Assembly: GCA_947307295.1 (NCBI GenBank) | Contig: CAMZIQ010000002.1 | Coordinates: forward strand, 144,621-208,620 | DNA: 64,000 bases | DNA from: an uncultured Pseudomonadota bacterium | GTDB taxonomy: Bacteria > Pseudomonadota > Alphaproteobacteria > Rs-D84 | Reading direction: 5' to 3' | Program-made: the position numbers and the translations under genes | In this document: positions 20,654-29,391 of the stretch, piece after piece | Numbering within the stretch: position 1 is the stretch's first letter | How the letters are laid out: each line of letters opens with the position of its first letter | Notes under the pieces: generated by a model | The model's database searches: none | What the model was told of the DNA's origin: nothing | What the model saw: the letters and a program-made list of their open reading frames with translations, nothing else

Positions 20654-21040
20654 ATGAAAAAATTTGTTCTTTTTTCTTTGATTGCAGCATTGTTTGCTAA
20701 TGTTGCAGTGGCAGATATGTATCGTGAAACAGTTAATGATTGTGATGAAGCTGAAATGCGTGCTGCTTTGGATCGTGCTACACGTGACAATCGCGCAGTT
20801 ATCACAATTGTAGAATGTGACAATGGTATCGTTCGCACAACTACTCAACCAAGAAAAGTTGCTGCTAAACCAGCGGTTAATGCTTGCGGTTGTGTCGCAT
20901 GTGGTTGTGATACCCAAGAAGAAGTCGTAAAACGTGAATATTTTGTTCGTGAAACAGTTCAACAATATAAACCAGTTGTTCAATATGTTCCAGCTGGCAC
21001 ATATACACGTGTAAAACCAACTTGCACAACAGGTTGTTAA
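20654..21040 (+). CDS. Small secreted cysteine-rich protein, 128 aa
   Basis: A signal peptide ends at VAVAD (about residue 20). The mature protein has a short charged helical part (DEAEMRAALDRATRDN) and then a cysteine cluster CGCVACGC around residue 80. A Val/Tyr/Pro-rich tail ends in CTTGC. The tight CxCxxCxC group suggests a metal site or dense disulfides. No family is recognised. It is first in the second small-protein cluster, behind promoter copy 3 with an AAAAGG site. Confidence 0.75.
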   Translation: MKKFVLFSLIAALFANVAVADMYRETVNDCDEAEMRAALDRATRDNRAVITIVECDNGIVRTTTQPRKVAAKPAVNACGCVACGCDTQEEVVKREYFVRETVQQYKPVVQYVPAGTYTRVKPTCTTGC

Positions 21041-21059
21041 TTTAAAACAGGATTTATCT

Positions 21060-21272
21060 ATGGTTCCATCCGGAGATTATTTTGACAGCGAACAAGGACC
21101 AGGTTGCGGTACAGTAGTGGCAACATTTTTGCTGGGTACGGTACTTTTGTTTGTCACTTGTTTCGGGATGAGTGCTTTGGGTAGACATAACGACAAAGTC
21201 AAAGCTATTCAGAAACAAGAAGTTAAGTATCAACAAAGGACTATGGATACTATAACTGTTAAAACTAGATAA
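21060..21272 (+). CDS. Small single-pass membrane protein, 70 aa
   Basis: One transmembrane helix (about residues 18-38) is flanked by a short N-terminus and a charged tail ending TMDTITVKTR. The gene is 19 bp downstream of the secreted Cys-rich gene with a CAGGA site and ends at a terminator hairpin. Its tail motif, DT[IV] followed by Lys/Arg, recurs in the neighbours at 21323 and 21982. Function unknown. Confidence 0.65.
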   Translation: MVPSGDYFDSEQGPGCGTVVATFLLGTVLLFVTCFGMSALGRHNDKVKAIQKQEVKYQQRTMDTITVKTR

Positions 21273-21275
21273 AAG

Positions 21276-21325
21276 ACATCACTATTTAGTGATGTTTTTT
21301 ATTATAATCAAAGGGGTAAAATATG
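21276..21325 (+). repeat. Duplicated 50-bp terminator/-10/RBS cassette, copy 1
   Basis: Contains the hairpin CATCACTA-TT-TAGTGATG with a T-run, then a TATAAT box, an AAGGGG ribosome-binding site and the ATG of the next gene. Identical to 21556-21605, 280 bp downstream. Confidence 0.85.
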
Positions 21326-21553
21326 TACGGACCAGAAGATAATGTAGATATAGATTTTAATAATAGTAATGTAAGAAAATCTGTTTGGACAGCAGCGGCA
21401 GTTATGATAGGGGCTTCGGCTGTTGTTATAGCTGGAATTTTTATTAAAAATAAAATAACAGCTGGTTCACAAAACAATAATACAGAACAAATTACAAATA
21501 TTGATACTTTGCGAAACCACAGTATTGATACTGTTAATATAAAACAAAGATAA
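21323..21553 (+). CDS. Small single-pass membrane protein, 76 aa
   Basis: An acidic N-terminus is followed by a transmembrane helix at about residues 22-42 and a polar tail ending in HSIDTVNIKQR. Topology and tail motif match the products at 21060 and 21982. The start region is provided by copy 1 of the 50-bp cassette (AAGGGG site). No family is recognised. Confidence 0.65.
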   Translation: MYGPEDNVDIDFNNSNVRKSVWTAAAVMIGASAVVIAGIFIKNKITAGSQNNNTEQITNIDTLRNHSIDTVNIKQR

Positions 21554-21555
21554 AA

Positions 21556-21605
21556 ACATCACTATTTAGTGATGTTTTTTATTATAATCAAAGGGGTAAA
21601 ATATG
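21556..21605 (+). repeat. Duplicated 50-bp terminator/-10/RBS cassette, copy 2
   Basis: Exact copy of 21276-21325: terminator hairpin, TATAAT, AAGGGG and ATG. Each gene that follows would thus be insulated from and independently started after its upstream neighbour. Confidence 0.85.
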
Positions 21606-21956
21606 TCGCTTTATGAATACAATATTCTTAAAAAACGAATAGAAAAAATCGGTGAAGAATTATATGATAAAAAAACTGAATTTAACAGGTCTTCGCTTCC
21701 CATTGGGCAGGGTACATGTTTAAACGAATATACAACAAGTCTACCATCGTATAGTGAGTGGGAATCTAGTATAGAAATAAATCGTTCTGTGAAATGTCCA
21801 GAAATGTTGCGTGCTGGCGGATGTACCAAGACTGATTGTCCAGGATATAAAAACTATAAAGAATACATTGATATTCAAAGAAGGTTTGATTATGAGATTG
21901 CAAAATTGGATAATTTTCCATTTTGGTTTCGCATAAATCCACCAAAAGTAAAATAA
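21603..21956 (+). CDS. Cytosolic protein with C-x8-C-x4-C motif, 117 aa (paralogue A)
   Basis: A helical N-terminus (about residues 1-35) precedes a motif CPEMLRAGGC-TKTD-CPGYKNY around residues 64-84, with cysteines spaced C-x8-C-x4-C. The same motif occurs in the product at 22271. The spacing recalls small zinc fingers, but the usual fourth ligand is not obvious. No signal peptide or membrane helix is present. Family not recognised. It alternates with small membrane-protein genes in this cluster. Confidence 0.7.
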   Translation: MSLYEYNILKKRIEKIGEELYDKKTEFNRSSLPIGQGTCLNEYTTSLPSYSEWESSIEINRSVKCPEMLRAGGCTKTDCPGYKNYKEYIDIQRRFDYEIAKLDNFPFWFRINPPKVK

Positions 21957-21981
21957 AAAACAATAGCCAAAGGAGTAAATA

Positions 21982-22254
21982 ATGTCCGATTTAGAAAATA
22001 TGGATCCAGATTTTACAGATGACAGAAGTTGTAAAGAAAAATTAAAAGATCTTCTTTTTTGCAGCTTAATAGCAGGTGTTGCGATTATAGTGGTTGTTGG
22101 TAGTAGCTTATTGATAGAAGAAGCTTATTACGCAATAAAAAATCATACAGTCAAACATACTGAACAACCGCAAAATCAGACTAATTCAATAGATACGATA
22201 AAAATAAAAAATTATTCTGATACTGTAAAACAAATAAAAACAATTCAAAGATAA
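21982..22254 (+). CDS. Small single-pass membrane protein, 90 aa
   Basis: An acidic N-terminus (about 20 residues) leads to a transmembrane helix at about residues 28-48. A polar tail with NSIDTIKIKNYSDTVKQ contains the DT[IV] element twice. The ATG has an AAAGGAG site, 25 bp after the preceding stop, so it is likely cotranscribed with paralogue A. Function unknown. Confidence 0.65.
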   Translation: MSDLENMDPDFTDDRSCKEKLKDLLFCSLIAGVAIIVVVGSSLLIEEAYYAIKNHTVKHTEQPQNQTNSIDTIKIKNYSDTVKQIKTIQR

Positions 22255-22270
22255 AAAAACGAGAAACAGC

Positions 22271-22654
22271 ATGAACATAGCAAAAATAATGAAAGAATAC
22301 AGACTTCAAAAAAATCGCGTTCATTTAACACGTGGCGTTTTGCAAATAATGTCAGATCGAATAGTTTGGTCAAGATATCTCGAGCCTGGCGAATCTTATA
22401 CAAAAACGAATAATATGTGTATTTACTGTTTTGTTTCTTCACAAACAATCGGTGAACATCTATGTACTTACAAGCGTTTTGAATATTGCCCACATTTTGA
22501 ACAAAAAGATGGTTGTAAAAAAACAGATTGCCCAGGATATAAAAACTATGTCAATTATTGCGAAGCACTAGATGACAATGAAGTTGAAGAAGAAAAATTA
22601 AATTCATATCCGTTATGGGTCAGATTTTTAGGACTTTTTCAAAGAAACAAATAA
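22271..22654 (+). CDS. Cytosolic protein with C-x8-C-x4-C motif, 127 aa (paralogue B)
   Basis: Related to the product at 21603. The motif CPHFEQKDGC-KKTD-CPGYKNY at about residues 73-93 keeps the exact spacing, with extra cysteines before it (CIYC and LCTY). The N-terminus is basic and helical. The KTDCPGYKNY core is identical in both paralogues while the flanks diverge strongly, so the motif is the constrained part. Zinc binding is a reasonable guess. It is the last gene of the cluster. Confidence 0.7.
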   Translation: MNIAKIMKEYRLQKNRVHLTRGVLQIMSDRIVWSRYLEPGESYTKTNNMCIYCFVSSQTIGEHLCTYKRFEYCPHFEQKDGCKKTDCPGYKNYVNYCEALDDNEVEEEKLNSYPLWVRFLGLFQRNK

Positions 22655-22716
22655 TATCGTTTGATTAAGATAATATTTGTGTAATAATCCCCATTATAAA
22701 ATATAGGGATGAAGTA

Positions 22717-23433
22717 ATGTTTGCATTGCCTTTTTATATTTCGAATCTTATGGCGTGCTTTGTTAAAGTGCAAAGTCAAAGACACGCATTGCGTGGACGT
22801 GTTAACAGTTTTTTATACACACCAGTAATGTCACGATTTATCAGAAAAACTTTTGGTGAAAAAACAAAAACTGTAAAATTTGTGCGTCAACATACACCCA
22901 GCCGTTTTGTCTGTGTTGTCAATGATAAATATTTTGTAAAAATATTCAAAAAAAATATGGGAAAACGTTTAAAGAATTTTGAATTTTTGGTGAATTATGT
23001 TGCTGATTTTATTGATGTTAAAATTCCAAAAGTTTATGCATCCAATAATAAACACATGTATGTCACAAAATTTATAAAAGGGCGCAGTATTTATGATTTT
23101 GATAAAGAATTTGTATTAAAACATGAAAAAAAATTATTAAATCAGGTTGATAAAATAATTTCTGATTTACAATCAATCGATGTTCATAAAATACCAAACG
23201 CAGAACGTTTTTGTGTTGCGCTGGAAGCTACATCTAAAAAAGCAATGCCAGAATCATTGACGGATGATAGTGTTTTGGCACATTGTGATATGAACGTCAG
23301 AAATTTTTTGTTTGATAAAGATTTTAATATCTGTGGGCTTATAGATTTTGACAGTTTGTGCATAACCAATGACCATGGCAAAGATAAACAAATCTTTATG
23401 AAATATTGGAATCGATACAAAGAAGCAAAATAA
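22717..23433 (+). CDS. APH/choline-kinase-fold phosphotransferase-like protein, 238 aa
   Basis: The C-terminal half has the phosphotransferase signature LAHCDMNVRNFL (H-x-D-x4-N, residues about 187-198) followed by GLIDFD, giving the catalytic aspartate and the metal-binding aspartate of the aminoglycoside/choline kinase fold. An upstream lysine in FVKIFKK (about residue 76) would be the ATP lysine. This superfamily phosphorylates small molecules, but the substrate cannot be told. The N-terminal 50 residues are basic and not family-like. The gene ends at a strong terminator and appears monocistronic. Confidence 0.75.
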   Translation: MFALPFYISNLMACFVKVQSQRHALRGRVNSFLYTPVMSRFIRKTFGEKTKTVKFVRQHTPSRFVCVVNDKYFVKIFKKNMGKRLKNFEFLVNYVADFIDVKIPKVYASNNKHMYVTKFIKGRSIYDFDKEFVLKHEKKLLNQVDKIISDLQSIDVHKIPNAERFCVALEATSKKAMPESLTDDSVLAHCDMNVRNFLFDKDFNICGLIDFDSLCITNDHGKDKQIFMKYWNRYKEAK

Positions 23434-23437
23434 AATC

Positions 23438-23469
23438 AAACCCCGCTGGAATGAATCAGCGGGGTTTTT
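23438..23469. terminator. Strong terminator after the kinase gene
   Basis: CCCCGCTG-GAATGAAT-CAGCGGGG stem with AAA before and TTTTT after; could act on both strands. Confidence 0.9.
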
Positions 23470-23565
23470 GCAACGCCCCGAACCACGGTAGTGGGACATT
23501 GTTGGTCTACAACTCAGGTCACCGTCGATATCAATCTTTGGGCCTGCCGTGTAAGTAGACATTTG
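23470..23565. ncRNA. Possible structured RNA between kinase and PagL-like genes
   Basis: A GC-richer island with nested complementarity: CCAC-GGTA-GTGG hairpin, GTCTAC (near 23510) with GTAGAC (near 23555), and ACCACGG with CCGTG. On the minus strand it would be preceded by a CATAAT box and end at the strong terminator at 23438-23469, making an RNA of about 125 nt. I cannot match it to a known RNA. A short reading frame across it looks unlike a protein. Confidence 0.3.
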
Positions 23566-23616
23566 TATTATGTTTTATTTTGATTGTTTTTGCCACAGGT
23601 ACGTATTCTTAAAATG

Positions 23617-24171
23617 CTAGAATCTATACCCAATTGCCAGACCTGCGAAATTGAATCCTTCGTTAACGGCGGTAAAATTACCATTGGAAAAATGCATAGT
23701 AAATATTTCAAAATGCCAATTGTCCGCGAAGTTTTTTCCGATAAAAACTTTTTCTTCAAAGACCAGACGGCTTTCGACCCATCTGTCCATGCTGTCACGC
23801 ATAAAAGGACCGATACCAATACCCATATACCATCCGTCATATTGCAACAAAGCGCTGTCGATAGAAATGCCGATGCCTAAAAAACTTAGGCCAGAACTAG
23901 ATTTATATGCGAAATTGCTTCCGATGTTAAGATTTAATCTGGAATCCAATCTAAAAAATTTCATAGGTTGACTGTATTGTGCCATTATAAAAGTTTGTGG
24001 ATTAAAATCCCAAATGCCGGGCTGAACCAGTTTTAACAAAGAACCGGAACCGGTGCCTTGGGCAGCATAAAGTGTCAAAGAATTAATTTTATCACCGAAA
24101 AATACATTGTTTTCTGCATATGCTGATTCAAGACATAAAAACAGCGCTGCAATAGAAATAACTTTTTTCAT
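23617..24171 (-). CDS. PagL-like lipid A 3-O-deacylase
   Basis: The 184-residue product has a signal peptide (ending near SAYAE, residue 20) and an eight-strand-like beta-barrel pattern. It ends in GYRF with a C-terminal phenylalanine. Near the C-terminus FTMHFSNGN contains the H-x-S-N motif of PagL (catalytic His about 160, Ser about 162), and a glutamate follows at about 171. PagL removes the 3-O-linked acyl chain of lipid A in the outer membrane, which modulates host recognition. With lpxD in the same window this supports a lipid A-bearing outer membrane. The ATG has an AAAGGAATT site. Confidence 0.75.
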   Translation of the reverse strand: MKKVISIAALFLCLESAYAENNVFFGDKINSLTLYAAQGTGSGSLLKLVQPGIWDFNPQTFIMAQYSQPMKFFRLDSRLNLNIGSNFAYKSSSGLSFLGIGISIDSALLQYDGWYMGIGIGPFMRDSMDRWVESRLVFEEKVFIGKNFADNWHFEIFTMHFSNGNFTAVNEGFNFAGLAIGYRF

Positions 24172-24262
24172 GATAATTCCTTTTTTTTGTGATTATAATA
24201 TTTTTATTTTTTCTGTCTAATGAAATGTCAAAGATTTTATGCCTTTTGATTAATTTTTGTTG

Positions 24263-24291
24263 TTTACAGAATCTGTTAAACATGTTATAAT
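24263..24291 (+). promoter_or_regulatory. Putative sigma70 promoter
   Basis: TTTACA (24263-24268), 17-bp spacer, perfect TATAAT (24286-24291), 80 bp before the ATG at 24372. The TTTACA -35 is reused before the other large secreted proteins (27075, 53735, 61518). Confidence 0.75.
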
Positions 24292-24371
24292 TTATATTAA
24301 GTAAGGAAGTATTACGCGCGAATTGCCCAGATTTGTGGGCTTTTGTGTGTGATAAGACATAGGAGATTTTC

Positions 24372-26969
24372 ATGACATTTCGTATAAATGCCAATTCTTG
24401 TAAAAATGCAATGGGGACTGTATTTTTATTAGCAGCTGCATTTTTTGTCTGTTCAACATTGGTTTCGATGCGTTCGGTATTTGCTGATCCGATTGTTGAT
24501 ACGGGTGCCGCGATGCAAAAATCTGGTCGTACATCACCACGTGCAACGGCGAATAATCGTGCTAATGTGGCGCGTACAACGACATCACGTGCAACTTCGG
24601 CAAAGGCTACACGTTCCACAACATCAAGAAGCACGACAAATCGCACAACATCTGCAACGACTAATCGTGCGGTTGCTTCTCGTGGAATTGCATCAAAGCG
24701 TGGAACGAATACGGTCAATCGTAATGTCGTATCTAGAAATAATACAACAACTAATCGTACGACAAACAATCGTGCTGTTCGTGCAAGAACAACGGCGACA
24801 CCATCCCGTGTTAGTGCAACGGGAACGGTTATGTCTGCTGGTTCTCGCGCAGGAAGCACTACATATTCATATTTGGCCAGCAAATTATACACAGGTTCAT
24901 ATTCAAACATCATTGATTCGACAACAGGTTTGATTTCTGCTGATGCTTATGCGAATTGTATGGAAAGTTATTACACATGTATGGATGAAATCTGCACCGC
25001 AAGAAGCGATACTAAGGGACGCTGTTCATGCGCTGGTCGTGCAACGAATTTTCTTGAAGCCGAAGAACAATTAGAAGCGGCAAACGAAGAATTAATCAGA
25101 TTGTCTGGTCAATTGTCTTTGTTGATTTCAACCAAGGGCAAAGGCGATGATTTGGCTTCTGCATTTTCATTGACTGATGCAGAAAAGGTTATGAATTGCG
25201 TATCATACAAAGAAGCAACAGATAAAACAAAATGGTGCGAAGAACATCCAACGTTTAATGCAGACGGTTCAACGGCGGCATGTGCAATGCCATCTTATTG
25301 CACCAGTTCTGGCAACAGTTTTGGTTTTGATATTAAAAACATAGATGGTTCATCGTCTGATATATTGGCTCAATTACAGGCATGGGCGGATGCAAAAGAT
25401 TTGGCGAAACAATATACATCCGAAGATAATACAACTTTGACATCAAATATTAATCGTCTTACTACTGTGATTAACAATTTGTCTTATATAACAACTACGA
25501 CTGATACCACGACGATTGATACAATGGCTAATAAATGGGGGTATAAGTTGTTTGAATATGCCCATAATAATGTTTGTGGACGTGTTTTGGATTCTTGCTT
25601 TAACGGAATTTACGAAGCATGCGGACAACCTGTATCGGTACGTGATTCAGACGGTAAAACACATAACAAATGTGCAAATGGTGCAACTTCGTCTTGTCCA
25701 TTTAATTACAACAGCTATATTTCCGTAGAAACATCCGGGGATAAGGCTGGTGATGTAAAATTGAATGAACGCGGTTCTGGAACTACGACAAGTGCATCTT
25801 CTGCATCATGTTTTGGTTATACCACGGCATCTGTATCAACCACAGGAACAAGATCGGTGACAACATCATCATCTGATCCATATTATGCGTTGCGTGGACC
25901 TGTTGCGGATGCACGTCGTTCAATTATGCAGAAATATTTGTTGGATGCGAATGCGGCATGCGATACTTATGGTGCTGCGTTGAAACAAACTGCACAGAAT
26001 ATAAATTATCAAAAGATTGCTGCGGAACAGGCTTTGCAGGCTAAACGTCTTGAATTCAAACAAGAAGCAGAATCAACCACTTTGGCTGAAGCTACTACCG
26101 CTGCGACAAACTTTGATGAATGTTTATCTGAATTGATTGATTGCTATGAAACACAATCAGATAATACAACATCTGGCGGTGCAAAATGGACCGAAGCACG
26201 TGTTAAAACATACTGTGCCCAAATATCTCAGGTTCCACATTGCTATGAAACGATGATTTGTAATCCATCAACGGCACAATTCCATGCTGTAATTGAATTA
26301 CCAGACAGCACGAATTGCTTTAACAGCCAAGATTATACCAAAAACACATGTAGAAACATCGTGACAATCAGTGAAATCTTGTACGGTGCATCTTCATGGT
26401 ATAATAACATAGACCCTGAAAAATACGGCAGTTCTACCGATATGCGTGAACAATGCTTACGCGATGCAGGTGTCACAAGTATCCGTACATGGAAACGTGA
26501 AACATCACAGTATACAGAATGCACATTGGCTGAATTGGCTGCCAAAGATGCAAACGCAAGATCTGGATACAAAGAAAATGATTCCAGCACTTGCAATTAT
26601 ATCACACAATGCAACAGTGGATATATTTTAAGCAATAATGAATGCGTTGCCCAAACCACAGATTGTACATCTGAAATCGTTGGCGCTGCATCTGCAATAC
26701 GTACATTAAGCAACGGAACATGGACTGCATGCACATTAAAATCATGTCAGGAAAACTACACACAATCTGGCAATACATGCGTTGCAGATACAGTAAATTG
26801 TTCAATGGCTGTTTTGAATGCTAATAACGCAACGGCTGGCACACAAACATGGAATGGTTCTTCATGGTCGTCATGTGTGTTCAGTGCATGTGCATCTGGA
26901 TATGAATTATCTGGCAACACATGTGTTGAAATAGAAACAGAACCAGAATCAGAAACAGAAGAACCATAA
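24372..26969 (+). CDS. Giant secreted C-x6-C protein with basic Thr/Arg/Asn-rich N-terminal region, 865 aa
   Basis: A signal-anchor or signal peptide (residues about 14-38) is followed by about 110 residues made almost only of Arg, Thr, Ser, Asn and Ala, probably disordered and very basic. A C-x6-C-MDEI-C-x9-C-S-C module at about residues 196-220 matches one in the product at 34439 (there MDQF). A helical central region has further C-x6-C pairs (CGRVLDSC, CLSELIDC). The last 150 residues have small Cys-rich repeats of the type CxxGYxxSxNxCV separated by W-S-x-C units. The tail is acidic. No known family recognised; surface-exposed or envelope location is likely. Confidence 0.85.
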   Translation: MTFRINANSCKNAMGTVFLLAAAFFVCSTLVSMRSVFADPIVDTGAAMQKSGRTSPRATANNRANVARTTTSRATSAKATRSTTSRSTTNRTTSATTNRAVASRGIASKRGTNTVNRNVVSRNNTTTNRTTNNRAVRARTTATPSRVSATGTVMSAGSRAGSTTYSYLASKLYTGSYSNIIDSTTGLISADAYANCMESYYTCMDEICTARSDTKGRCSCAGRATNFLEAEEQLEAANEELIRLSGQLSLLISTKGKGDDLASAFSLTDAEKVMNCVSYKEATDKTKWCEEHPTFNADGSTAACAMPSYCTSSGNSFGFDIKNIDGSSSDILAQLQAWADAKDLAKQYTSEDNTTLTSNINRLTTVINNLSYITTTTDTTTIDTMANKWGYKLFEYAHNNVCGRVLDSCFNGIYEACGQPVSVRDSDGKTHNKCANGATSSCPFNYNSYISVETSGDKAGDVKLNERGSGTTTSASSASCFGYTTASVSTTGTRSVTTSSSDPYYALRGPVADARRSIMQKYLLDANAACDTYGAALKQTAQNINYQKIAAEQALQAKRLEFKQEAESTTLAEATTAATNFDECLSELIDCYETQSDNTTSGGAKWTEARVKTYCAQISQVPHCYETMICNPSTAQFHAVIELPDSTNCFNSQDYTKNTCRNIVTISEILYGASSWYNNIDPEKYGSSTDMREQCLRDAGVTSIRTWKRETSQYTECTLAELAAKDANARSGYKENDSSTCNYITQCNSGYILSNNECVAQTTDCTSEIVGAASAIRTLSNGTWTACTLKSCQENYTQSGNTCVADTVNCSMAVLNANNATAGTQTWNGSSWSSCVFSACASGYELSGNTCVEIETEPESETEEP

Positions 26970-26987
26970 TAAAAAATTGGTTAAAAT

Positions 26988-27017
26988 TATAACACCCGCT
27001 AAGTCGGGTGTTTTTTA
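26988..27017 (+). terminator. Rho-independent terminator
   Basis: ACACCCG-CTAAGT-CGGGTGT followed by six T. Confidence 0.9.
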
Positions 27018-27074
27018 TTGCTTTAAATTATCTAAAACAGGTTAATAAAAATCACAGTATCAATTTTATTCCAC

Positions 27075-27103
27075 TTTACAGAATTTATTTTTTATGATAG
27101 AAT
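27075..27103 (+). promoter_or_regulatory. Putative sigma70 promoter
   Basis: TTTACA (27075-27080), 17-bp spacer, TAGAAT (27098-27103), 14 bp before the ATG at 27118; the leader would be very short. Confidence 0.6.
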
Positions 27104-27117
27104 TAAACCCAAGAGAG

Positions 27118-29376
27118 ATGAAGTCGTTATCACGCATCTTAACAGTATTTTTATGTTGCATACCCGCGTTCAGCGCGGTGTCTGCGCCTGTTGCGACAAC
27201 TGCGGGCAATAATTTGACTGCGTATCATCCGAATACAGCCAATAATAATCAATGGGCAACGATGACCAATGGTCGCTATGATAGCAAGGGGACAACGACG
27301 GCAAAGGTTGACTTTGGCAATTGCAATGCGGTTGTTTTGCGCTGTGCCCAGCCTAAATGTGGCAAAGGTGGCTGTACAGACGGCGAAGTTGCTGCAAAAA
27401 TCGTGGACGGATGTGTAAAATCTAACGAAGTTTGCAAAAAATACGGCGATGATTTGGTGAACTTTATGACGGCACAGTTGGTGGCATCATCGAATTCAAA
27501 GTTGCGGGAACAAGAATTGGCTGTGGAACAGGCACGTGCCCAGGCAGAAGCCCAGGCTGCTGCTGCGAATGCGCAATCTGAACAGTTATCCCAGATGCAA
27601 GATCAAATGGCGCAAATGCAACAGCAAATGATGCAACAGCAACAACAATCTGCCCAACAATTACAGGAAGCTTTGGCACAACAACAGGCGCAATCTCAAC
27701 AGGCGCTTGATGAAATGAAAACTGCGGCGACAGACGCTGCGAAACAAACCGAAGCAGGCGTTTCTGCATATCAACAAGAAGCGATAAATCGTGGTGTTTC
27801 AGAAGAAACATTGATGCGTCAAACAATAACCGGTCAAATAATGACAAAGGTTCAAGATGCCGAAACATCGATTAAAAAGATGAAAGAGGTTTTACAAACA
27901 TCGTTCAAATATGCGGGCTGTGACACACGTGGCAACAATTGTTCTGGGCCAAAGCGCATAAAGAAATGGCGTGAATTGGCGGTGGAATTTTTGGAACCGT
28001 ATGACGAAGCGGTTGATAACATCTATGATGCGTTGATGACTGCGCAAATGGTGGGTGTAGATTTATCCCAGATTTATATGATGTTGAATGATTCATGTAA
28101 TGCCTGGGGACAATATATGTGTCCATCTGGTACGGTTGTATACCCAGAAAGTGATAATACGACAGAAATGCCACAGGTATGCAGTCCCGAAGCTAGTGAT
28201 GAATATCACGAATGTGCATACAAATGTAGACAAGACAACGAGATTAAGCAATATTTTAGTGCTGTACCACAGTACAACGAAAGCAAATTGAAAACATGTT
28301 TATCAGATTGTAGAAAATTATATAGGGGTTGCAGAAAATGTCGTTTGTTAAAGGTTTTGACAGATGGTGCAGAGGTTTATGAAGGTTGGATTAACGCCGA
28401 AGAAACATCTGATGACCAAAGAATGATTATTTCATGTGCATCTGGTGTTTTGGATTCTACAAAATTATTTACGCGCAGAACCCATCTTAAAAAAGGCGCA
28501 GGTCTGATAGACATTGATAAAATGGATATTTGGTTGAATCAGGTTGAACCAGACAAAAAATGGAAAGAGAAGTCTAGCGATGAAAAATACCAAGAACCAA
28601 ATCAATATTGTGCCGCGTCAAAAAATGAGCCTACAAAAAAAACCGATTTGCAAAAGGCTGTATTAAGCAAAGTTGTTAATGAAAAAAACTTGTGTGTTGA
28701 TAAACCTGATGAAGAAAGATATAATGCTGATTGTCCGTTTGTGTCACAAACTTATGCGATATGCGACACTCATCAGTATAATTTTGGTTTGCCGGCCAAT
28801 TCAGAACATGAATTAGATTCCGAAGAAAAAAGCGGTATCAAAGAAATAATCGGACTTAAAACGACTGTAATCTCGCAACAGATGTATAAACAATACGAAT
28901 ACCTTAATGCGACAATGCGCAGATTAAAGACCCAGTTGGAAAAGTCTGTGTTGTTGGCTAATTTAGAAGCAGCGGGTGCCAAGAAAGAAGATGGGGCCGG
29001 TTCGGCTTCTGGCTCGTCCAGTGATGACAGACGTGTTAAATTGCCTGGTGCTGAAAATTGCTATAATTCAACAACGCCAAAGACCAGATTGGCATGCTTG
29101 CAACAAAATATTAATTTGATACGTTCAAATCTGGATACAAACAAAACCAACGCCCGTAAACAATTGGTAGAAACTGTCAAAGTGGCAAATTTGGTGGGGT
29201 TCAATGAAACAAAACTCGGTAAAGATGATGTAGGTGTCAAGAGATGTCAAGATAACAAGTTTAACAATAAACCAGGTATGCAAGAATGCCTAGATGCTTT
29301 GAATGTATGGGTTTCTCAGCAGTTGTATGATATGGAACAAGACGAAAGCCGGTCAAAAATTTACTTTACAAAATAA
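27118..29376 (+). CDS. Giant secreted C-x6-C protein with Gln-rich coiled coil, 752 aa
   Basis: The ATG at 27118 follows AAGAGAG and gives a signal peptide ending near AVSAP (residue 23); the open frame extends eight codons upstream into the promoter. C-x6-C pairs occur at CNAVVLRC and CVKSNEVC. A Gln/Ala/Met-rich coiled coil spans about residues 125-215. A Cys-rich core around 360-430 has CAYKCRQ, CLSDCRK and CRKCRLL. The C-terminal half is helical with scattered cysteines. It is the third member of the C-x6-C set and sits directly after the 865-aa one, in its own unit. Not matched to a known family. Confidence 0.82.
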   Translation: MKSLSRILTVFLCCIPAFSAVSAPVATTAGNNLTAYHPNTANNNQWATMTNGRYDSKGTTTAKVDFGNCNAVVLRCAQPKCGKGGCTDGEVAAKIVDGCVKSNEVCKKYGDDLVNFMTAQLVASSNSKLREQELAVEQARAQAEAQAAAANAQSEQLSQMQDQMAQMQQQMMQQQQQSAQQLQEALAQQQAQSQQALDEMKTAATDAAKQTEAGVSAYQQEAINRGVSEETLMRQTITGQIMTKVQDAETSIKKMKEVLQTSFKYAGCDTRGNNCSGPKRIKKWRELAVEFLEPYDEAVDNIYDALMTAQMVGVDLSQIYMMLNDSCNAWGQYMCPSGTVVYPESDNTTEMPQVCSPEASDEYHECAYKCRQDNEIKQYFSAVPQYNESKLKTCLSDCRKLYRGCRKCRLLKVLTDGAEVYEGWINAEETSDDQRMIISCASGVLDSTKLFTRRTHLKKGAGLIDIDKMDIWLNQVEPDKKWKEKSSDEKYQEPNQYCAASKNEPTKKTDLQKAVLSKVVNEKNLCVDKPDEERYNADCPFVSQTYAICDTHQYNFGLPANSEHELDSEEKSGIKEIIGLKTTVISQQMYKQYEYLNATMRRLKTQLEKSVLLANLEAAGAKKEDGAGSASGSSSDDRRVKLPGAENCYNSTTPKTRLACLQQNINLIRSNLDTNKTNARKQLVETVKVANLVGFNETKLGKDDVGVKRCQDNKFNNKPGMQECLDALNVWVSQQLYDMEQDESRSKIYFTK

Positions 29377-29391
29377 CATTGTTCGTTCAGA

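Noticed and set aside
23254..23562. 102-residue minus-strand frame covering the island after the kinase gene
   Set aside because: It runs through a strong terminator and then antisense to the kinase gene; composition is unlike the proteins around it. Kept only as a possible RNA.
24128..24913. 261-residue minus-strand frame rich in Val/Arg
   Set aside because: Mirror of the Thr/Arg/Asn-rich repeat region of the 24372 gene and overlaps the PagL-like start; no sensible N-terminus.
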